From: Karalla daura
Taxonomy: Eukaryota > Chordata > Actinopteri > Chaetodontiformes > Leiognathidae
Direction: 5' to 3'
Assembly (NCBI GenBank): GCA_029224185.1
Contig: CM055207.1
Coordinates: forward strand, 13,964,291-14,028,290
Length of the DNA stretch: 64,000 nt
Part shown: piece after piece, positions 35,941-48,084 of the stretch
Position numbering within the stretch: the first letter of the stretch is position 1
How the letters are laid out: every line of letters begins with the position of its first letter
Translations under genes and position numbers: made by a program
The notes under the pieces: model-generated
Seen by the model: the letters and a program-made list of their open reading frames with translations, nothing else
Database searches by the model: none
Told to the model about the DNA's origin: nothing

Positions 35941-36489
35941 ATCCCGGATGGACGGTCCACCTGTGAAGCGCCACGGTTTGTCCATCATGTGTACGTCGGC
36001 CCCGGCGGCTGCTGTCAACGTGTTCCGTGAAAGGTTGAACCTGTTCACCCTGGATAAACTGAGCCCATGGAAAAACATTCGCCTTCTGCATGGCTGGCCA
36101 TGGACAGAGCAGGTGGGGAGAGAGCGGAGCGGTGTGTGTATGCAGCCTTGTAGCCCGTGTTTGAAGTTTGCTTTGTATCCGGTTTAGCTGTGAAACAATT
36201 CTGTTTGCACTGACATATACGTAACTGTGTGTGTTTGCTGTTAACCAAACCTGAGGATCTGATATATTCAGTGCTACTGATACTATTCATAGTACACTGT
36301 TTTTAATAGGATCTCAAAATGTTACACAATAAAAATCAAAGTAGGGGTGAATGAAATAACTATAAAAATGTTTTTTAAATAGAAATAATCCATCCATCTA
36401 TCCATCCATTAGCTTACCCAATGGTGTCTGCTATCTACAGTGTACATAAAGGCAGGAAACACACTCTGGACACATGCACATCATTTGAT

Positions 36490-36610
36490 TTCAGTCACAT
36501 TCAGCACCAGTTTGAAGTTTCCAAACTAAAGCCTAAATATGCATATTTTGGACTGGGATCAAACAGGAGGACCTATGTACCGACCTACAACTATGTGTAT
36601 TTACAAGACA
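36490..36610 (-). repeat. SINE-like dispersed repeat fragment
   Basis: Read on the - strand it contains cagtccaaaatatgcatatt followed by taggctttag. This is a decayed copy of the family whose best copies (36.9, 49.6 and 55.2 kb) read tcccacagtccaaaaacatg. Confidence 0.5.
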
Positions 36611-36879
36611 CATAGAGGCACATACTTGTCTAGAAGCATGATTAAACAGCAGAGTCTGTGATGCAAGATGATGATTCCAAATTATTAATAGCTTTAATAC
36701 AAGGTAAAAATTTATATATATATTAATCTGCTCTAAAATACACTGAAAGTCAGTGGAGTGGAGCTATTAGTTGAAGTGCCTCTCCCTCCTCAACAGGAGT
36801 GAGTAATCAAATATAACTGAGGGCCTCCTGCTAACACATACTCCCAATTAAGCAGCCGTCCGTGTAAAATGACTCTTGA

Positions 36880-37015
36880 CTGAAAGCAAACAGGACACTG
36901 AGTCCTCTCAGACTCTTAGAGTCTCCAGTTAACCTAAATATGCAGGTTTTTGGACTGTGGGAGAAAAGGAGGGTTGTCACGCAGACGTGGAAACGGGAAG
37001 ACGGAGCATGGAAAC
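36880..37015 (-). repeat. SINE-like dispersed repeat
   Basis: The - strand reads tcccacagtccaaaaacctg, then catatttaggttaactggag and actctaa. This is an almost exact match to the 49.6 kb copy in the opposite orientation. Confidence 0.7.
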
Positions 37016-37391
37016 TTTAGTACTGATAACCACAAAACACCTGTTTTAGTCCCTCAATGGCAGAATTTTGTTTTCACAGCTGAAAGTGGACAGATGCAAA
37101 GAACAAAAATAAAATGAGTGTGAACGATAAATAATAACATGCACATGCACCAACAGGATCAACAGGTGTATAAAGAAAACACATCTGTACAGGATACAAT
37201 ACATATACTGCACAGCTGACACTGAGCAAAACTTAACCATACCTTTGCACAATGGTCAAATGAAATTTACTAGGGAGAGTATAGGAAGACTTTGCAGGGA
37301 TTCAAAGTTGAGTGACTCATTGGTACCTGGCGAGAAAGTCAGTCACATTCTCAACAGTGACAACAGTGATAATCACCTCTCAGTTAGAGTT

Positions 37392-37393
<2 letters not shown>

Positions 37394-37479
<86 letters not shown>

Positions 37480-37482
37480 CAT
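37394..37482. repeat. (CA)n microsatellite
   Basis: About 89 bp of CA with one acgc interruption near the end. Confidence 0.95.
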
Positions 37483-37894
37483 ACAGAGCTCTTAAAGACT
37501 TCAGCCACAGGTCGTTTTCCTCCTGGCTCTGGTGTCACCCGCAGGTGCGACCTTCAACCTTTGTCTCCTCTTAATTTGTACTCCGCGGGGGTTAAACGAT
37601 CCAACCCCGCAGAGGATACAGTGAAGTCTGCAGGTTTAATGTAACTCTAATGGGTTTGCAAAACACCCACCGCAGTCCACATTGTCCCTGAGATAAATCA
37701 ATGGGAATGCTGCGTTAATCCATCCACCTGTTTCTTGGAGGGAGCGGGCCGGGATAATTGATAGAATAGAAGGGGATTTAATGCAAAAATAAAATATAGA
37801 TTGGATCATTTTACGAGTCAAAAATAGATTTCAGCTAAGAGCGTGCTTTATATATTTTTTTTCTTTTAAACAGACAGTAGACAGGCTCATCTGT

Positions 37895-37990
37895 TTGCGG
37901 GGAGAGTAGGAGGAGGAGGAAGAGGAGGAGGAGGAGGAGGATGGAAATGAGAATCGAGGGTGAAGATGAACAGCAGAGAGGGGCAGGGGG
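37895..37990. repeat. purine-rich tract with (GGA)n
   Basis: GGA array at 37908-37941 inside a G/A-rich stretch. Confidence 0.85.
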
Positions 37991-38206
37991 GGTTCGCAAA
38001 GGAGAGCGATAACTGGATGGATGCAGAGGACGGCGACTGGGAGGAAGAGCAGGCTTATTAAAAGGAGGTGGAGGCGCGAGGTGAGTGGTGTTTGTGCCGG
38101 TCTGTGCCAGAGTTGCTGTGACCAGTCCCTCTGTTTTGGCTGGCAGATGGGTCCTGTCGCGGCGCCGCCTGAAGGATGGCGTGGCATGCCAACGCCTTCT
38201 CGAGGT

Positions 38207-38207
<1 letters not shown>

Positions 38208-38268
<61 letters not shown>
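38208..38268. repeat. (CA)n microsatellite
   Basis: Pure CA run of about 61 bp, preceded by a CpG-rich stretch (cgcggcgccgcct). Confidence 0.95.
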
Positions 38269-38270
<2 letters not shown>

Positions 38271-38448
38271 AATGTTCTCTTGAAATTTCACTTCCTTTCT
38301 TGCCAGCGTGGCCGCAGCACTGACAGATTGAGAACGAACAGGCAGGCAGGCAATCAGCTCAGACACCTGAGAGCGCCCCGAGGACCCCCGCTCTGGCTGG
38401 CAGGCGGAGGGGACTGCTGGCTACACTGCAAAACACCAATTAGGCCCC

Positions 38449-38484
38449 CGACAAAAAAAAAGAAAAAGAAAAAAAAAGAAAGAG
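38449..38484. repeat. A-rich tract
   Basis: Poly(A) interrupted by single G bases, about 36 bp. Confidence 0.85.
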
Positions 38485-38499
38485 CTCCATTAAAAGACC

Positions 38500-39860
38500 A
38501 ATTAAAGAACCATTACGGAATAATGAGAAAAGTGGTACCTGTTAGGTCTGAGCAAACCTGTCCAAACAGAGACACAGCAGACCCCACACCTGGGCGGCAG
38601 GCTTTTATTGGACGGCCACATGCTCATCAGATGTCGCGCTCAGACGCCAAGGCTGCTGGGGTAGCACGCTGACATAACACAGGGTCATGGCTCAACACGC
38701 ATGTGACCGACAGCAGCATATAAAGGCTGGGCGATGCACTGAATGTACTCCATGTCACCAATGAATTTTGTTATGGCAAAAATCAAGTTCATTGACATAG
38801 CTTTCAAAAGGGCAACTCAAGTGTGAATGATGATAGTCTAGCAGGTCCAAAGACACGATCCCATCCTCATTCATAGTGATTTCTGGTATTGACATGGCAG
38901 TTTAAAAGATGGGCTTATCTGAACCGACACATGGTGTGTGTGATGTAAAATACAAAACTCCCCCAAATCTACAAAATCCCACCCCTGTTTCTGACATAGT
39001 TTTCCAGTTTTGCCTCCATTCAGGCATGTGAGTAAATGAAGGCACACAAGAGCATTTCTGTATATGCTTCTGGTTTTTCCTCAATATCTGATTCCTCCTC
39101 CGATTCTGCCTCAGACATATAGGGCTGGAAAGCCCAGCATAAAGCCCAGATGTTGCTGGCAGGTTAAGGATTTGTCCAGAAACAAGCCGTTATATTCTGT
39201 GTTAGCACCATGCAACCATTTGCTTTCCCCTTTAAGCATTTGGCATCAGACTTGCTTTCATTAGCTCCCAGCTGGCTTTCTCAAGTGTCTCATGCAGATG
39301 TATCACGCTTTAGACAAGTGTGTGATGTGTTTGTCTAGCGGGCCAAATTGGTACTCAGCGAGCTGACCCAGAGCAGTAGAATTGGGAGATTTTAGAGTAT
39401 GTCGTATACTGTGAAATGGACTAAATGACCCGGATATTATATCTTATTCATATCACCCAGACCTCTCAGGCGTTCGGGCACATTCACTCACGCTCACTTG
39501 TGTTTTAAAGTGCCTGGCGCGTGAATGAGAAGCGTCAGAAAAATAATCCCTTGCAGAGAGCTCTCCAAACGAGGCAATTTGACACAAAATGGACGACATT
39601 TGCAATGGAGGACATCCAGGGAATAAAGAGTGGCCGCTCCCTGCAGGACAGTGATGAAGTGAGCTGCCACCGAATTCCCCTCTCAGTCGTTAAAACACGG
39701 TGGACTTTGCAAGGGCGAGGCGAAGGATTGCTTGCAGACTGAAGACCAAAATTGTCGTCTAATCACTTAACCATGTGATTACTTTCTATTTCTATCTACT
39801 GATGTGGCCCCTCCAGACATGTCTTTGAGTCCGCGTGTCAATTTGTGTGTTTTGGTGTGA
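38500..39860. other. intergenic DNA, no gene seen
   Basis: Mixed unique sequence. The words ttcctcaatatctgattcct and ctgattctgcctcag near 39075-39115 resemble ttcctcaacatctgatttct and ctgattctggtt near 46335-46367, so a diverged dispersed repeat is present at both sites. Nothing coding is recognised. Confidence 0.45.
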
Positions 39861-39893
39861 GTGTGTGCTGGTGTGTGTGTGTATGTGTGTGTG

Positions 39894-39930
<37 letters not shown>
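39845..39930. repeat. compound (GT)n(GA)n microsatellite
   Basis: Broken GT array (39845-39897) followed directly by a clean GA run to about 39930. Confidence 0.93.
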
Positions 39931-39932
<2 letters not shown>

Positions 39933-40049
39933 ATGGATGGACTGAGACAAGTGTCCTTCTGCTTGATATCTCAGCCTCCATCAGGACCAATCAATACAAT
40001 GCCTCAGAATTACTGTCACAACAGAATGAATCACCGCGCCAGGCTCAGA

Positions 40050-40050
<1 letters not shown>

Positions 40051-40130
<80 letters not shown>
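40051..40130. repeat. (CA)n microsatellite
   Basis: Pure CA run of about 80 bp. Confidence 0.95.
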
Positions 40131-40133
<3 letters not shown>

Positions 40134-40599
40134 TCTCTCTCTGTATGCTACTCGTTCCTCTCCGCCATACATTGACATTTACGTCTATTAAAGCGAATGC
40201 CATTCGCTAACATTTTGTTGCGCCCTATGTCCACTTGACTGACATAAAGTAGACCACCAACATGAAGCCACAGCTCATTAAAATACTTCCAGACCGCTAC
40301 ATTATAATTTTGTGGTTTCGGACAGAGTCACGATCAGTACAAACGACATTGCACTCACTTATTGTAAAGTAGTCATGTGTTGTAATTACTGAGATGTGTA
40401 GTCAGATGATGTACATTAGATAAAGCCTCTGGTAAAATGCAACAAATAAAACTTTTTGTGAGTGGCTGTAGGGTGGAAACTCTTAGCATGTGAAAGGCAT
40501 CATTGTTTAGATGAAGATGAAGATTCACCTCCTCGGTCTGCAGCTCAGACTTGACCACCTAAAGATCATAGAGAAGCATTCAGCAGCTAACAGTGCAGA

Positions 40600-41070
40600 T
40601 CATCACGCCCCAGTCCTGTTAGTTATGTGTTGTCTGTTTGTCCCCATTTCCTGCTCTATTTTGTGTCGTCAGTCCCCTCCAGCCCACCTGTGTTTTCCCG
40701 CCCCTATAATTAGCGACTCCCTCCCTAACGTGTTACACCTGTGTCTTGTTAAGTCACTTCTCCATATTGTCTTCCACTTACTCTCATTACCGGTTCATCT
40801 TGATCTCTCTCGTGACAAGCGACCCAGTGTTCTCCCTTGTGCTTCCCTGTGTTCTTATGTACTTTGTCTTTGCTCGCTATTTTTGTGAATTTGCCCTAAG
40901 ATGGATTTCGGTGCATTGATCTGTTTTCTGTGTTTTGGACTTCTAAGCCTGTTGTTTTTTTTTCCTTTTGCCCTGCCTAACTGTGAACCAAACCATAAAT
41001 AAAAGATCTTTTGAACTCTATTCTTCATGTCTGAGTTGTGCATTTAAGCCCCTGGGTCATGTCGGATCAT
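40600..41070 (+). repeat. retroelement 3' tail or solo-LTR-like remnant
   Basis: T/C-rich sequence with the phrases gttacacctgtgtcttgtta, tgttttggacttctaagcct, and aataaaagatcttttgaact followed by ctgagttgtgcatttaagcc. It ends with a poly(A)-signal-like AATAAAA at about 40998. This resembles widespread fish retroelement terminal sequences. The apparent 125-residue ORF is a by-product. The exact family needs a repeat library. Confidence 0.5.
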
Positions 41071-41339
41071 CATATTTAGGAAGTTATTTTTAGTTATTTA
41101 TTTTAGGAAGTTATTTCTGAAGCTATAACAGTCATGATTCCAACAGCATTACGTTAAGTCAGTAACAGACATCATCCAAAGTGACTCAACAGGACAATAT
41201 ACATTGAAGCGGCATTTGTAATGTAACTCCTTTACATTGGGACTTTACCTTTTAGCTTTAAATAAAGTGGTTCATATCATCTGTTGCTTGTGCCCTGTTT
41301 GTCTCGTAGACTGCTCATTTCTCACCTTATCTGACTTTG

Positions 41340-41600
41340 TTTGCAGCGCCGTCGCCACCGCCATGTTTTCACATCTCGCCAATTACTCATGCGAGACAGC
41401 TGATGGAAATGATGTCCGGGACCACACAAATAAGATCCAGGTGGTGACAATAAATCAGATTTATTCTTTGAAGACAGGGGATGAATGAACATGATACTGA
41501 GGAAGAGCCTGTCGTGTCCCCATCTGATTAACCTAATGATTGCGCCGAATATAATTGATGATATTTTATTTTGTGGAGATACAGACTATTCATCTCTCCC
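41340..41600. promoter_or_regulatory. possible regulatory block with YY1-like site
   Basis: Contains CCGCCATGTTTT at 41359-41370, close to a YY1 site, followed by CGCCAATTACTC, GACAATAAATCAG, GATTAACCTAATGATTGCG and ATAATTGATGATATT. It has a conserved-element texture with no recognised exon. Confidence 0.25.
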
Positions 41601-41899
41601 TCATCTCCCCCCTGCTCTCTCCCTGCCTCTCCACCTCTCTGTCCTTCCCAGTGAGACTCTGTCCTCGTTACACGGTGGCAGATTGACTCTGGCTGGAGAA
41701 GAGATCGCGCGTATCCTTCGGGTCACATTTGTCTTCATAGATTCCATGTTGAGACACGGAAAGGAGCGTGCGGGAGAAGCACACGGTGACAGAGAGAGGG
41801 TCAATAAGTAATAAATAGAGCGCGCAACAAGATGGAAAGAGAGTTGGGGCCATGCGAAAGAAGGAAGAGACACAGAAGGACGAGAGAAAATGGAGTTGA

Positions 41900-43140
41900 T
41901 GAAAGGATGAAGTGGCGCGGGGTATGAGGTGATTACAGTGTTGTGGTGGCCCCGTGAAGAGAGAACGACAGACAGATTCGTTTTCCCCTCTCATATATAT
42001 TTTTTCTCAGCGATGCAACCCCTCCCCCCACCCCTCTGGTCTTAATCACATGAGACCGCCGCGAAACAGCTGGCCTCAATGTCAGCACAAGGCTGCTGCT
42101 CTGGGATCTGCGGAGGTGTACAGCACGCAGACAGATGCTGATAACTAATGGCCGTCATTATGGACACACACTTCACAAACGAGTTTATCTGTGAGTGGGG
42201 ACTGATTAAAAACAACAGCCCCGGCGTTTGCTAACTTGAGCTCTTACCTGCTCGTTAGCGAGAGTGTTTTTACTGCTGATACCATAGGCAGGTGTGGCGA
42301 AGCGGTACTTTCAGGCAACGAGTAAAACGACCGGGTTTAAAACCACGCAGACTTTTGTGCCTGCATGTCAAAGACTTGGAGCAGAGCCTCTCAAGAGTTT
42401 GTCATGTGGTTCATTTATTGGAGAAGCTTTTAATAGATTTAATGTTTCTGGCCTTTAAGTGCATTTATTGAACAGCGGTACTCATAACAACTGTCTGTGG
42501 GCCATACGGGCAAACTCTAGGTTTGTAAATGAAGCCAGGATGAAAGCGACAGACTCTGCAGATCCTCCAGTGGCTACTTGATGTTGATTGCAATTCAATC
42601 CCCACGGAGCACCAGATTACAATGCTCATTGTCCGGAAAGTTTGTTTGAAAGATGAAGTGGTGCAGGGTGTGAGGTGATCAACCTCCCACTGCCTCCCAC
42701 ATGAGGAATTATAGCTGAAGAGGCTGACAGAGGCAACGGTCCCCATTGGGCACAACTATGACAAAACTGACACATATCAGGACGTGTTTGCAAATGGGCC
42801 CATGAATTATAGGCTTTACTCTTCTTATTGTAGCATATCAGTTTAAAAGTCAAGCTCAGGTGGAATATTTTTACCTCATTATTAACATGTTGGCATTTCA
42901 CTATGGCACTCCAAAACTGAGTAGAGGAATTATTCTTGTTATAATTCTTTCACGTACTTTACTTGACTTAATGCCAACTTATTTGAATATAAATGAAGCC
43001 ACTAGTTTTTAGGATGTATGTATTTCCAGACTGATGAGATTTTTATGGACATGAAAAACTTTACAAGCACACAACTCAGTGGGATCGACAGTTCATCCAA
43101 ACAGCCATCACAGCCTCTTGGAAAACACAGAATGTATAAC
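41900..43140. other. intergenic DNA, no gene seen
   Basis: Mixed unique sequence. A C-run (cccctccccccacccct) at about 42018-42034 could form a G-quadruplex on the - strand. Confidence 0.4.
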
Positions 43141-43148
43141 AGCTTGTC

Positions 43149-43178
43149 CACACACACACACGCACACACACACACACA
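43149..43178. repeat. (CA)n microsatellite
   Basis: Short CA run with one acgc interruption. Confidence 0.9.
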
Positions 43179-43292
43179 TTGTCATCCATGGAAACACAGG
43201 ACAGAACAAGGTCAGTGTAGGCATGTGTAGGCATCTGTGTGAACAGCAGCGCTGAAAACCACACTCTTCAATAATAATAACAACAACAAAAC

Positions 43293-43320
43293 ACAATTGT
43301 GTGTATATACACACAATTGT
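43293..43320. repeat. perfect 28-bp palindrome
   Basis: A self-complementary 28-mer whose outer arms are ACAATTGT at both ends, enclosing GTGTATATAC plus AC at the centre. I checked it base by base: the reverse complement is identical. The bases just outside (c and t) break the symmetry. Confidence 0.9.
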
Positions 43321-44435
43321 TGTCATGTGGTCAGAGGAGCAGCGGCAGCTGGCCCAGGACAACCTGGGGCATAGCTTAGCAATGTATTATCGTTGTTTAC
43401 TTGAGGATGTGTCTGAAGATGGATACAGGGAGTAAAAGTCGGCGAAATATATTTAGAATGACTCCATCTATGTTGCCACGCTCCAAATTTCTCGATGAAA
43501 AACTCGGCATGGTGCGACTGAACTCATCAGTACAAACAGTGATGTGATTCACCGAGGTTGCACACCATTGTGTGCGCACCCCTGTACAATTTCCGTGAAC
43601 CTATTATACATAGAGAGGTGAATATGTAAGGCAGCGTCTTATACATATATACATGTACAGCTGTCCGGTGAGGACGCTAGCCTGGAATGAAGGAAGGAGC
43701 AGAACAGAAAATGAAAGACAGCCACACATTATTAACCATGATATCCAGTGGGTACGTCTATATCGGGAACACGCTCTCACATGGTAATGCTGGCCCACCT
43801 CCCTCCCTCCTACTGTATTTTCTGTTGTGCAGACTATCCGTCATGCTTTAAGGGGGGGGAGAAGCCATTTATAATTTCACGTCTCCATCTGACTCGGTCC
43901 AAATGGAAGTCGCCCGAGAGCGAAACCTCACCGGTGTAACCAAAGATGTTGTTTGGCAAACTCCAGCAGCCCGTAATCCCCGCGAGGCACAAACACGAGT
44001 GTCATAACCTACAGACAAAAGCGCCGCGGGAAAAGCAATTTAACACAAATGCGTCTCCAGCAAAGAAGGCTGATCCAGACACCTGTCGAGAAGGTGCTTC
44101 ATCAGGAGCAGAAATGGACGTTTTAATGACTCTTCTGGGATCTTTGTACCTTTCTGCTGCTGGTTGGAGAAACTTTGGGAGAAATCTGGCACCTTTTTTC
44201 TGTGGATGATTAGTTTAGTATAAATTTTTTCCAGCCCTGAACCAATTAAAAAAACAAAATATTATTTTCAAGAGAACAGGATATGTTTTGCACCTTTTCA
44301 AAATCTGTTTTGAATTGATCTCATATCAGGCTTTGTGACACTTTAAGCAGCTGGGTCAAGTCTTGTCAGGTCTCATGCTCTGTACAATAAACACCACCTT
44401 TACTCACTTGCTGTATTGAAGCAAAATGGCCCACA

Positions 44436-44469
<34 letters not shown>

Positions 44470-45240
44470 CCTACCTCTACGACCTGAAGCAAACTCTCCA
44501 GAATACCAAACAATTATCATAGAGCGCGACCTTTTCTGTCACGTCTGCGCCAACCTTTCATCTCTAATTCTGTCAGGAAAAGTCACTGCTGAAGGGAAAT
44601 TTCATTTTCCACAAAGCAACGAGCAATTGTTGTGTGTGCCAGTCACTGGCAGCATCTGCGCACTACCCCTCAGTGTCAATCAGATCTCCCCCAACAGAAC
44701 CTTTTCCCTGGGAAGCTTCAGCTTTCTTTGAGCTTCACGATGTCCGCGGTTGTATTTGTTAATTGATGGTGCAGCTCTGTGTCGGGACTGAAATCCTTTT
44801 TTTTTAATCTTTTACATGTTTTTTTCCCCCTCTCCGCCAGAGTTAAAGCTGAGCAGGAACAAGATCAAATACATTCAAAAAACAAGAATTGATTAAAACA
44901 AAACAAAAATGCCGGAGCAGGTAGAGCAGAAGAGACTCCAGCGAACTCGAGACTGGACTAACATACAAACTAAACTAATGGGGATGCAGACGAGGAGAAG
45001 GAGACGGGGGCAGAGGAAAGAAAAACAATAAGTGCAGAAACTAGTAAAATAGCAATAAAATTCCGCTTTGAATATAAATGAATGGGGACGTAAAACTCTT
45101 CTTGTTCCAGGAGTCGTGCTTCACACAGGTTGCTAGAGTTCAAGGGGCAGAGTGTGTTACATCTGATTAAAGTGGGACTGCTCTCTTCAAAATTCAAGGT
45201 CAAACCTCAGCGAGACAATTAAAATTTACAACCACTGATA
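43321..45240. other. intergenic DNA, no gene seen
   Basis: Mixed unique sequence with a CA array at 44440-44468 and T/A runs. No exon is recognised. Confidence 0.45.
44440..44468. repeat. (CA)n microsatellite
   Basis: Pure CA run of about 29 bp. Confidence 0.93.
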
Positions 45241-45980
45241 GCGATGCTAATGACCGCGCGAGAAAGGAGGCTCCTTAACGGGCGGAATTATTCCGCTCGT
45301 GCCTTCACACTTCCCGGAGACATGGGGCCCCTCTTCATTTTATAGCGTGACGGCTGTGTTGCAGGGGGTGTCCCTGCCGGCCAGAGATGACGGCTGCGGA
45401 GAGGCGGCGGAGTGACTGACGACTCCGAGATAGTCCGTCTGTCAGACAGAGTGATGGCTGGGAGACACCCGCTGACAGATCAGGCGAGACGAGAAGAAAT
45501 AAGAGGAGAGGAAGGAGGTGGACGGAGGGGGAAGCCTGGCAGCTTTGTCTTTCAATCCGGGGGAGATAGGGGAGGTGGGGGATGGCAGGGAAAAACAAAT
45601 GCAGAAGTGCTCGAGTGACGGCTGTGTTGCATCTGGAGGCACCCAGACTTGTTGATGATGTTTTCAACGGGGGATCAAAGACGGAAAATGTGCCCCATTA
45701 AGCGCCATTAGGCCCGTATCCGTCCGGTGTTGTTGAATGATATCGCAGATCGTCTGCAGCCGGTGTGAAAGCTCTCACCCTGGGCGGACATAATGAAAGG
45801 CCTAATCAGACGCGTCTCTAATCAGTCGAGTATCTTAATTAGACTTGGGTGGGTTGTTGAGGAGCAGCTCTCAGCCTGGCCTCAATCAGTAAGGCCTCAA
45901 TCACTTGCGTATGACTGCGAGGCAAAAGATGCATCGATAAGAGCTTTTAATTACATGCTTGAACATAGATGGCTTCTTTA
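45240..45980. promoter_or_regulatory. possible conserved non-coding element cluster
   Basis: Repeat-free sequence with many CpG and homeodomain-type words, densest at about 45690-45970: AATGATATCGCAGATCG, GCCTAATCAGACGCG, CTCTAATCAGTCGAG, CTTAATTAGACTTGG and TTTTAATTACATGC. The near-duplicate CTAATCAG at 45799 and 45819 lies within 30 bp. No exon is supported. Confidence 0.3.
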
Positions 45981-45999
45981 ACTTTAAACTCTCAAGTTT

Positions 46000-47990
46000 A
46001 TGTAAGAACTAGACGCTTGTTGAGTTCGGGCTCCAAACAAAAAGGTAGCAGTGTGAGTAATGAGCTCACTTTAAGAGAATTTTTTTCTCTTCAATTGTCC
46101 TTCATTTTTTTGTTCAAATGGGACTTTGAATGAAAAGCCATTTTTGTTTTGTCTTTGCTGAAAAACGACAGTACTCATTTTGGCAATTGAAATGCAGCTA
46201 AATAAAATAGGGAATCAGAAAAAATATGAAATGTGAAGTAAAATGTGAGTTGTGTGGCCATGTCCAGGAACTTAATTAAGTAACGGCACACAACTATGAG
46301 GCAGACGTTTGGTGTAGCGGACCTTCTCCTGGTTCTTCCTCAACATCTGATTTCTCCTCTGATTCTGGTTAAAAATTTAAGGTTGGATATGCATGTGGCA
46401 CAAAACTCTATCACTCCAGTCATGACGTAGATCAGGAAAAAGCATCTAAACCATGTTGTTTGAAAAGGATCGTACGAGTCTGTAATATTCCCACACCTAA
46501 AAATAAGGCCGTAAAAGAGCCTGTAAAACATCATCTGAGAAACCAGTGATCTAAAGCTTCTACATTAGCACCAGAGAACAAAGGTAAATACTCCATTCAT
46601 CCATTCCAGGTCACTTTCAAAGGACTAAAGGATGGAAATTAGAAGAGGGATGAAGAGTAAGAAAAATATATTGATCGAATGCATTGAATGCATGCGTCTT
46701 ATGCCAGGGGGCATAAAGATAAAGCTCCATTAACATTTAATCTGGCACCATCAGATCAATACTTTGATTTGTGAATGCATAATGCTACTGAGGCAAACAC
46801 ATTGCAAACATACTAAACTAACGTGGCAGTAAACAGTACACATCAACCTGTTACGCCTGACTCTTTTTTGCATGATTGACACCAGTAAATGTGGACAAGC
46901 TAAAGACGCTTAAAGCAGAGTAGCTTGAACATTACTTTTTACTTTCCTGTGTACAGACATAGCTACATTGCAACACTGTTCATACCCAGATTACTGCGAA
47001 ATGCTGATTTTTACATTCATTCTTGTCCGTTTTGCGTTTTTTGCTCTGTTCCCGCTATGCCACTCACACACACACGCACAGACACACGCAATCTCACACA
47101 CACACTCCTCCACAGCTAATTGTCCAATTTGGCCCAAGCTAAATTTGAACCTTTGCACCGTAGAAAAGTGAAATAAATTAGCATATCCTCAGCCGCAGCA
47201 CAGTCAATCATCCTGGTGTCAGGCAAAGAGCTTCTCCAGGGGTCACGCCTGGTTTTCACTCTCAGTTTCGCCTCCTCCGGGCCTCACACATCCAGGACAA
47301 GGAGCAGTGCACATTAGCATAAACCCTCCTCTCGCTCTCTTCGCCTGCCCTTCACACGCTCACTGACAAGTCCTTTTCCCCATCCACGTTGAAACTAATT
47401 GGCCCGCGTCAGAGCAGCGGTTTCTTTTTCACAACTGGGCTACGTTTCTGTTTCTCGGTTTGAAAGTGGCACAGAGAGTTTGTTTTGTGCGCCTGAGAGC
47501 TCCTGGCTAGCGTCCGAAAGTGGTGAGTCACAGGGAGCGGGGAAGCCTCTGTGCTGTGACAGACGCAGCTCAGGTGTGCGTCTGGCCATCAGCTGCTCCT
47601 TTGACTGAGCCCATCCAGACGAGGAACGCTGGAATGGGACGTCTGATCACATTTTGTGCCAGGCCCCCGAGGAGGACGGCGTCGGCGCAGTCATTCTGGA
47701 GCGACACCATCGCATCGTGTGCCGTCTCGGCCCACAGGCTGAGGGGGCGAACAGAGTCGAGTCGTTCGCTGCCACCGAGCGCGGAGAAGTGACATGAAAG
47801 ACGAAACTGTAAATGGAGAGAAAACAAGGGAGGTTGAAAAGGAAAGTCGAGCCCCATTTTGATGTTTGTCGTCAAAGTGGGCTCTCGCTGCTGTCTTTCC
47901 ATCCTTTATGTTTGCCTCCCGTGACTCATCTCGTATTCTGCCTCTATCTTTGTCCTTCAGTCCCAGTCTGTAACTGTCTGCTCTCGCGCT
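46000..47990. other. intergenic DNA, no gene seen
   Basis: AT-rich to 47.2 kb, including a unique block at about 46590-46840 with conserved-element texture. It becomes CpG-richer at about 47630-47790. No exon is recognised. Confidence 0.4.
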
Positions 47991-48023
47991 TGCTCTCACA
48001 AGCCTCCCTCACAATCTTTCCCA

Positions 48024-48084
48024 CACACACACACACACGCACGCACGCACACACACACACACGCATGCATGCATGCACGCACGC
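48024..48084. repeat. compound CA/CG/CATG repeat
   Basis: CA array with embedded acgcacgcacgc and gcatgcatgcatgc runs, giving alternating purine-pyrimidine DNA throughout. Confidence 0.93.

Noticed and set aside
41601..41994. Overlapping frames on both strands near 41.6-42.0 kb
   Set aside because: They arise from a pyrimidine-rich segment (ctctccctgcctctccacct) and a purine-rich segment with no stop words. No protein family is seen.
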